Shown here one piece after another: positions 17,014-22,558 of a stretch of 22,558 nucleotides of DNA. Position 1 is the stretch's first letter. Each line of letters opens with the position of its first letter. A program made the translations under genes and the position numbers. The DNA comes from Coptodactyla brooksi (lineage: Eukaryota; Arthropoda; Insecta; Coleoptera; Scarabaeidae): assembly GCA_033557675.1 (NCBI GenBank), contig JAWQRM010000448.1, positions 1 through 22,558 on the forward strand, read 5' to 3'. The notes beneath the pieces are model-generated. The model made no database searches and was not told where the DNA came from. It was given only the letters and a program-made list of their open reading frames with translations.

Positions 17014-17170
17014 GAGCCTCCTCCCAGGACAACCTCCCCTCCCAGACCAAGGTCAAGGTCACTCAGGTGACCGACTCTGACCTTGTTCTGTTAGGGAGTT
17101 GTTCTGAGAGGAGGTTCTAGTGACTGACCTTGACCTTGACATTGTTCTGGGAGGGGGTTCTGGGTTCTGC
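17014..17170. repeat. Imperfect foldback with nuclear-receptor half-sites
   Basis: The left arm CCCCTCCCAGACCAAGGTCA and the right arm, whose complement reads CCCTCCCAGAACAATGTCAAGG, pair imperfectly around a middle that repeats CCTTGTTCTG and GTTGTTCTGAGAGG. Each arm holds AAGGTCAAGGTCA (17049-17061, and its complement within 17125-17140), i.e. two directly abutting AGGTCA half-sites. TCAAGGTCA is the known binding word of FTZ-F1/ERR-type receptors. It could be regulatory or a foldback transposon. Confidence 0.6.
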
Positions 17171-18070
17171 AACTTAAGTCCCCTTCTAGTAACGTCAAGG
17201 ACTATAAAGGACCTTAAAGATGTATTGAGACCTTAACCCTCCCCACGTCGGTATTTGTCCTTTATTTCGGTATTTGTTGATTTTTCTTTCGTCTCGGTTA
17301 GCTATAAACGTAGTCTTGACAACTACACGTAGACGGTAGTTCTGCTCGTTCCACAAGCAACGGGCTACACTAAAATGTTTTACAACTTTTAATTTTACGA
17401 GCTCCTTCCGCAAGGAAACTGGTTATGGGGGGCTCCAATTTTATGCCAGGAACACCTGCTTTGCTTTCGTGTAAGCCCGCTGTTTAAATGGATGAGATAT
17501 GGGCATAAAACCGTGCGTAAAGTCATTTAATTTTGCTGGCGGGGCCTGAACCACCGTGGCGTAACACAAATACATTGTAATAACCATTACGATGCCGTTC
17601 TAACATCCCTCTCTGCTACGGTCAGAAAAGAAATAAAATTGCAATAACAAGTACCTATTTATTTAGAACATGTTATTTTCTATACATAGAACAATCCCAC
17701 TTTAACGAGGTTGCCTGAAAATTTCATTGTCTTTTGGTCGGTTGCCCTTTTCCGTGAACCAATGAAGATTAAACGGTTTAATTAACATGCAAAGTCCAGA
17801 AATGTGGGGTACATAATCGAAAGGGAGCCGTGATACCGTAAAAACGTGCTTCAAAGGAAATCGATGTAGATATCCTGCAAAGGGAAAGGCTGTTACAAAA
17901 ATAACAAAGGCCCCAGTTTGGGAAAAAGGTTTAATTAAAAACGACAGGGCTCGCTATTGGCAGATTATAGTGTTACGTCCATTAGAGGTTGTCTTTTATA
18001 AAGTTTAATCATTTAAGTTTACTCGTAGCGAAAAAGTTAATTAAAGCCGATATTAGAAGTGGCTATTAGT
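17171..18070. other. Mostly unique sequence with GC-richer patches
   Basis: Patches around 17400-17640 and 17690-17960 are less AT-rich and contain homeodomain-type words (AACGGTTTAATTAACATGC, GGTTTAATTAAAAACG). The 72-codon minus frame at 17195-17413 has no recognisable domain. I see a possible regulatory stretch of the oaf intron and no exon. Confidence 0.35.
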
Positions 18071-18689
18071 TCTTAATTTAACTATCGAAAAGAATGTGGT
18101 GCCTCATCTAATGGATTTGACAAAGGTAAAGAAAGTCATCAGCCTGTGTGACTAGACATGCTAATTCGTGTAGTAGCAGAATCTGAAGTGTCATTTTCTT
18201 CAAGACTCAATTTAGCTTTAAAGGAAGCAAACAAGCATGACTTTTGCAAGCCCACGGAGTTATACTCAGAAGTCAACAAAAGATCTAACCTTACCTACAT
18301 CAATATTTCTTTAACAACAGCCTTGATATTAAAGAGAGTTTTTAAAACTTTCACCTGGTATATTACTAAGACGAACAGCTATTTTGGGTGATAAACAAGT
18401 TTTGTAGAACTTAATGCATGTTGCTAGATCGCGCTAAATCCATAAGATTGCTAGATTCACCACACCCACGAAACCGAAAAGTTCAAGTACAGAGAAAAGG
18501 ATTTATGGGAGTGGATATGGAAACTGATGCAGAACATCTCGTTCAGAGAGAAAATGCTAAGAGTATGGTAGGTAACTTTCCGAAACATCTCTATTTTGAA
18601 TCATTAAACAAGCTACAGAAATTTGTAGCTTACTCTTCAAAAATCAAACTCATCAAACAAAGCTTCTTTACAAATTAGTATAAGGTACC
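18071..18689. other. Unassigned sequence with two small plus frames
   Basis: Frames of 77 codons (18158-18391) and 86 codons (18418-18678) lack known motifs, splice context and mutual continuity. Part of the second overlaps a short dispersed repeat (18458-18513), which argues against a real exon. Confidence 0.4.
18458..18513 (+). repeat. Short dispersed repeat, copy 1
   Basis: CACCACACCCACGAAACCG, AAAAGTTCAAGTACAGAGAAAA and ATTTATGG align base for base, with few differences, to 20766-20821. It is about 55 bp in the same orientation and of unknown family. Confidence 0.7.
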
Positions 18690-18840
18690 TCCTAATAAAT
18701 GTAAACAAAGCAAAGAGAAATCGCTTTCAAAGTAATTCAACTCTCCCGCTCTCGCAATCAACGAGCTTGTGAGTATTGAAAATCTACTACTATGGATGAA
18801 CTTCGTTCTTATAATTATAGTGACAAACTTGCTGATAGAA
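18690..18840 (-). mobile_element. Recurrent element, inner part of 5' module, minus sense
   Basis: AAATGTAAACAAAGCAAAGAG, CGCTCTCGCAATCAACGAG and GTGAGTATTGAAAATCTAC match the copy at 15324-15450 almost exactly. The element is truncated before its TATA part. Confidence 0.8.
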
Positions 18841-19269
18841 GCTTCAAAAACCAAAACAAATAAAAGTGAAGTTATGCGAAATGAGCAAAAACCAAACTAT
18901 ACGATATACAATGGAAAATAAATATCTTAATATCACACAAACAGAAAAGTAAACAAAGTATAAAGTCTCTCAAGCAGTTTAAACGTAAAATCAACCCAAA
19001 AAAACCAAAATAAGCTTCCGTCGTAGCCTCAGCGCAGACGTTGACTCAGTTCCCCTCCGGAACTCCACGTGCGACTACGGTTGACGTTCTTAACCCGTAG
19101 ACGACAGTCGTACGACCTTACGTCCAAAGTTTGTGGTGCAATAACAGCACGTCCATGCAAATAATGACGAAGATGCATAGAGATAGAGATGGCAACTAAA
19201 CAGCACATCTTCACGTACAAGATGGTGGTGGTAGAAACAAAAACAACCTAAGGAAGAAACACAAAAAGC
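18841..19269. other. Unassigned sequence between two repeat pieces
   Basis: It is moderately GC-rich around 19015-19150. ACTCAGTTCCCCTCCGGAAC (19044-19063) resembles ACTCAGCTCCTCTCCGGAAC near 15803-15822, so it may belong to a repeat. Minus frames here are short and unrecognised. Confidence 0.4.
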
Positions 19270-19510
19270 GATCACTTAGCAGGAAAATACATGTAACAAT
19301 CCCTCGAATGAAGTTAAATCGCCTCAATACTCACCTTTAAACGTCAAGGCTTCGAAAAATCCCACTTGCACAGGCCCCTCCGTAGAGAAATTTCAACGAA
19401 TATTGCCACCCGTCCACTTACGTGTTCAACGTTAAAAAAAGGGCCCCCGGGGAAAAGAAAAATGCTTTTATAGAAGAAAAACAGGAAACAGATGTTGCCA
19501 ACCCCTATAA
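19270..19510 (-). mobile_element. Recurrent element, 5' module, minus sense
   Basis: TATAAAAG lies at 19465-19472, the GTAAGT complement at 19416-19421 (44 nt away), with CACAGGCCCCTCCGTAGAG and the outer AACAGGAAACAGATGTTGCC block. Its inner end (CACTTAGCAGGAAAATACA) matches the 4489-4755 copy. Confidence 0.8.
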
Positions 19511-20330
19511 CAATTATTATAATAACAATTTTTGAATACATAAAACATAAATTTACATAAAATCATCTAATTCTCGTAAATAACCGACGATTTTATTATT
19601 CTCGAAAGCTTGCTCATTTGCCCGTTGGACGGAAGAGTAAAACAAAAGCTTTTAGCTGGATTAAAGCTTCCAAAACAAGGGGCACGAGTCGAGATGCGTT
19701 TGTATTTCGGAAACATCATACGGCGAGACATGGAAATCTTATCTCAATTTAATTAACGCGATGTAATTTGACTTTGTATATACACGAGTTAGTACGACTC
19801 CGACTGTCCCGACAACAAAGAAGTGAAACGTATCCCCCACTTTACGTTACTCCACATCAAAGGAGAGCGGGATAATTGTCGCAAAACACGAGGCATAATG
19901 AGCAGCCGTATCACGTTTCCGGTTTAACTTGTGCCACTATGTAACCGTTCCGCGAGAATTAGGGGCGTTTTGCGATTTAGCTTATCTCTGAATGTTATGG
20001 AACGATTCTGTATTCACAATATTTTCTATTAATAACAATCTTTTGGTTATCGTGAAAGATATCTTTGATAATTTCACTACACTTTAATTAGTAGTAGCTA
20101 AATATCATGCAAAACATGAATTCCTAACGATTTACTTTATTTCATAACGAAAGAACTTCGCCAACTCCTGCGAGCAATTCCTCCTCCAAGCAAAACAATT
20201 CTCCGAGATTATTAATTAGTTCTTATTAAGAGTCTCCTGAGCATTACACCACAGCCCAAACACAATGAAGCACACCAAGTGTATTTTGTTAATTTAATGA
20301 ACTCCCCGAATGCCATTCCGCCACGCCACG
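19511..20330. other. Unique sequence with homeodomain-type AT motifs
   Basis: Blocks such as AAAAGCTTTTAGCTGG, CAATTTAATTAACGCGATGTAATTTG and GATTATTAATTAGTTC, together with CpG-containing patches, look like conserved non-coding sequence. No exon or repeat is supported. Confidence 0.35.
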
Positions 20331-20640
20331 TAAATTCAAGGTTTAATTTGAAATTTCACGGAAGTGCCTTTAAATTTCATTAAAATAATACCCGAGCTCA
20401 CGGCTGCCTTCGGGCAAAAAATAACCACAACGAAAATTATATGCATAGTGTGGTAGGGTACGCTGGTAGTGCAGGATAAAATCTTTCTCTTTACATTGTA
20501 AGAGGGTCGGCACAGGTTCCCTCATAGAATAACCTGCGCAAATCGGGAATACGTAAAACGTGCGTGTCTTAGCACGCCTGAACGAAGGCGATAAAGGACG
20601 CCTCTAAACACACAGTTTTATAGGGCACTAAAAACGTGTA
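20331..20640. repeat. Duplicated non-coding element, copy 1
   Basis: It aligns in direct orientation with 21097-21404 over its full ~310 bp. Well-kept cores are TAAATTCAA, GCCTTTAAATTTCATTA, AAAATTATATGCATAGTG (20433-20450), GTGCGTGT..TA..ACGCCT (20561-20579), AAGGCGATAAA and CAGTTTTAT.GGG.ACTAAAAA. Intervening sequence has diverged. No long frame is shared by the copies, so the conservation is not obviously protein-coding. Confidence 0.8.
20562..20590. other. Paired hairpins conserved in both element copies (copy 1)
   Basis: GCGTG-TCTTAG-CACGC (20562-20577) overlaps by three bases with CGCCT-GAACGA-AGGCG (20575-20590), so both cannot fully form at once. Both recur in copy 2. GCGTG is also the core word of bHLH-PAS (Tango-type) sites, an alternative explanation. 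Confidence 0.5.
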
Positions 20641-20765
20641 ATGTAAAGAGGTTAGATTTAATGTTCGTTTTATCCTTTATTCAAAAATCTAATGCTATTT
20701 AGGAGGATAACCAAGTATTGTGAAACACAGTACTCTTCTAGAATATCTTGAATATTTGTCACTGT
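20641..20765. other. Linker between repeat units
   Basis: No feature is supported. It separates copy 1 of the duplicated element from the short dispersed repeat. Confidence 0.4.
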
Positions 20766-20821
20766 CACCACAGCCGTGATACCGAAAAGTTCAACTGCAG
20801 AGAAAATAATTTATGGCAAGT
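20766..20821 (+). repeat. Short dispersed repeat, copy 2
   Basis: It matches 18458-18513 (CACCACAGCCGTGATACCG, AAAAGTTCAACTGCAGAGAAAA, ATTTATGG) in the same orientation. Confidence 0.7.
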
Positions 20822-20879
20822 GAAATAGTTTCAAAAATATAAATTTTTAAACAAAAGGCTAAATTATTCTGGATCCGAT

Positions 20880-21057
20880 AATAGCAGAAAGACCCACCCA
20901 GTCTTCACTTGTACGGGGCCGGAGCCTGGTGTGTTCTGTGTAGTCCGGGTGTCGACATTCTTCAAAGGGAAAGTCATGTGTTCATGTTTGGGTTTGGGTG
21001 GAGGTACGGGTGTCTTCGGCACCTCCGCCAATTTGAGTTTCATAAGTTCACGTAATG
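20880..21057 (+). mobile_element. Recurrent element, exon module plus linked GGCACCTCCGCC tail, plus sense
   Basis: CACTTGTACGGGGCCGGAG, CTGGTGTGTTCTGTGTAGTCC and GGGTGTCGACATTCTTC match 10505-10590 with substitutions and keep the same open frame (CTGPEPGVFCVV). It continues into the GTGGAGGTACGGGTGTCTTC/GGCACCTCCGCC block shared with 3025-3090. It sits between the two copies of the duplicated non-coding element. Confidence 0.7.
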
Positions 21058-21096
21058 ACAATTTCAGTGATTTAGAGACATTCTGAAAATTTTACC

Positions 21097-21404
21097 TAAA
21101 TTCAAACATTAATTCGGATTCTCGCGGAGTCGCCTTTAAATTTCATTATAATAATAACGAGGCGTGCAGAGTCGGCTTCAGGCCAAAAATGACCTCAACG
21201 AAAATTATATGCATAGTGCGGTCGCGGAGCTTGTTAGAGCACGCCGACATTTTCGTCTACGTTGTAGCAGCAGGGGTCGCGCAAAATCCCAGTCAAATAA
21301 CCCCCGCAAAATGTGCGTGTTCTAGTACGCCTAACAAAGGCGATAAAACAGCAAATATTATGAACCGACACCTCTAAAAATACAGTTTTATGGGGTACTA
21401 AAAA
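21097..21404. repeat. Duplicated non-coding element, copy 2
   Basis: It is a direct-repeat partner of 20331-20640 at an offset of about 766 bp, nearly equal in length. The AAAATTATATGCATAGTG core lies at 21201-21218 and the GCGTG/TACGC and CGCCT/AGGCG words at 21315-21342. The plus frame of 62 codons at 21189-21377 is not preserved in copy 1. Confidence 0.8.
21315..21342. other. Paired hairpins conserved in both element copies (copy 2)
   Basis: GCGTG-TTCTAG-TACGC (one G-U pair if read as plus-strand RNA) and CGCCT-AACAA-AGGCG repeat the structures of copy 1 with changed loops. Confidence 0.5.
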
Positions 21405-22300
21405 TATTATTCTGTTTTTTTCTTAACTTCACGTTTTGATATCCTTTTTTATGAAGGTTCCTGGTAATAACTGCTGATATGCGGTTTTAGAGTTTTTTCT
21501 TGATTTACACACACAAGACGAATTGGTAACCCACAACGTTTTGCGAGTTAGAGCAAGGATGAACTCATCGCCTCAACGGTCAAAATGCCAGCAGCTGAGG
21601 ATTTAATGTCTTATTAACCATTCCGTTTAAGAGGCACCCGTGCGTAGCTACCACCGATGATTTAGCCTCACGAATAGCTGCAAAATTTAACGATAAGATT
21701 AGAGGACGTACTGCGTAAGGTAGGATTACGAGTAAATCCGAAATTCAAGAGAAGAGATTTAGTTATTATATAGTTTATACTTTATTAGTTAGTAGATATT
21801 AGAGGTTCTATCCTTAGACTAGAAATGGGGACGGGAAACGCTGTATGTGGTGAAGGTACTTTTTAGCTTTGGTTTAATCGTGACAATTGTTTAACTTTAA
21901 AAACGATAATGTCTACAAAATAATTACTATGCAAAAGTGTCTTATCTACAATACTAGGTGAGAGAGAACAACACATAAACACCTGCAGCTTTTAAAATAA
22001 CTGTTTCTAAAAGAAAAAATTAATTATACACGTCATATAGCCATTAATACTGCAGTCATTCCACGACAGATCTACGCGTGACTTCAACCTCCCAGTAGTA
22101 AGGAAAAATACATCTTCATTGTTAAAATATGGATTGTACGTGAACGTAATTATGTAAATTGATGAATTCAGTCCAATATTTGCATTTCTTGCATTAGCAC
22201 GAAAAGTGTTAGTCGTTAAGGTATTGTTAACGACATTGTAAATTGTTATTATATCTATACGTTGTCGTCGCATTTCTAATGCCAGTGTGAAAGTCTCTCT
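21405..22300. other. Gene-free AT-rich sequence
   Basis: I see no exon, RNA gene or member of the recurrent repeats. It grades into the terminal satellite. Confidence 0.5.
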
Positions 22301-22310
22301 CAATTCTGTT

Positions 22311-22558
22311 GATATAATATAACATACAATACAATATAATACTCGTATAATATAACATAACATAATATAACACAATATAATATAATATAACATAATATAA
22401 CACAATATAACACAATATAATATAATATAATATAATGTAACATAATATAACATAATATAACATAATATAACATAGTATAACATAGAATAACATAGTATAA
22501 CATAGTATAACATAGTATAACATAGTATAACATAGTATAACATAGTATAACATAATAT
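22311..22558. repeat. 10-bp-period AT satellite, truncated by window end
   Basis: About 25 units of CATARTATAA-type repeats. CATAATATAA/CACAATATAA variants lie on the left, and the right end is homogeneous CATAGTATAA. The long tyrosine-rich minus frames are a by-product of the repeat: a 10-bp unit without minus-strand stops leaves all three frames open. Confidence 0.9.

Noticed and set aside
17195..17413. 72-codon minus frame as the exon preceding the oaf exon
   Set aside because: It does not resemble the OAF N-terminal region and lacks a donor in the right phase.
18158..18678. Two plus frames as a small gene
   Set aside because: There are no motifs, they are in separate frames without splice sites, and one overlaps a dispersed repeat.
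22007..22553. Long tyrosine/leucine-rich open frames on the minus strand
   Set aside because: All three minus frames are open because the 10-bp unit lacks stops on that strand. This is a satellite, not a gene.
1..22558. CRISPR arrays, bacterial operons, rRNA genes
   Set aside because: No regularly spaced repeats with unique spacers, no dense coding and no rRNA-like sequence were seen. The window is eukaryotic.

Overview
The window looks like a piece of an insect nuclear genome. It is AT-rich, most of it is non-coding, introns are long, transposable elements are nested and decayed, and the one clear protein-coding exon is of an animal-type gene. Splice sites match the GT-AG consensus. There are no operons, Shine-Dalgarno sites or bacterial-style gene packing. 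I cannot assign an insect order from the sequence alone.

Gene content: the only exon I can name is an internal exon of out at first (oaf) on the minus strand at 15961-16279. It has a good acceptor and donor and 106 codons closely resembling the conserved core of OAF proteins. No other oaf exon is visible. The flanking introns would therefore be at least about 6.2 kb (5' side, right) and 15.9 kb (3' side, left), if the gene is intact. A decayed RNase H domain of a non-LTR retrotransposon lies at 3843-4302.

Layout: 1-2420 is mostly unique AT-rich sequence with two GC/CpG-richer islands. 2489-4755 is a transposon-rich stretch: a perfect 15-bp palindrome, repeat-family fragments, two tandem hammerhead-ribozyme-like motifs of Penelope type on the minus strand, and the RNase H relic. 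5150-9440 alternates GC-richer islands with repeat-family pieces. 9560-14400 is dominated by copies of one recurrent element of about 1.5 kb, including two long copies in opposite orientation, with a GC-rich island and a G-quadruplex motif between them. 15090-16280 holds a tRNA-derived relic, a duplicated oaf splice-donor region split by a repeat insertion, and the oaf exon. 17014-17170 is a foldback with nuclear-receptor half-sites. 17400-20420 is mainly unique sequence with further islands and two repeat pieces. 20331-21404 contains a non-coding element of about 310 bp present twice in direct orientation. The window ends inside a 10-bp-period AT satellite.

The recurrent element has a consistent gene-like order of signals in its sense orientation: TATAAAAG, a GTAAGT-like site 42-44 nt downstream, an AG acceptor-like site, an open stretch, AATAAA with a GT-rich follow-on, then a 3' module with a conserved hairpin. 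I could not assign it to a known class. The most noteworthy observations are this element, the tandem hammerhead motifs, the duplicated oaf 5' splice site, and the duplicated non-coding element with two retained hairpins.
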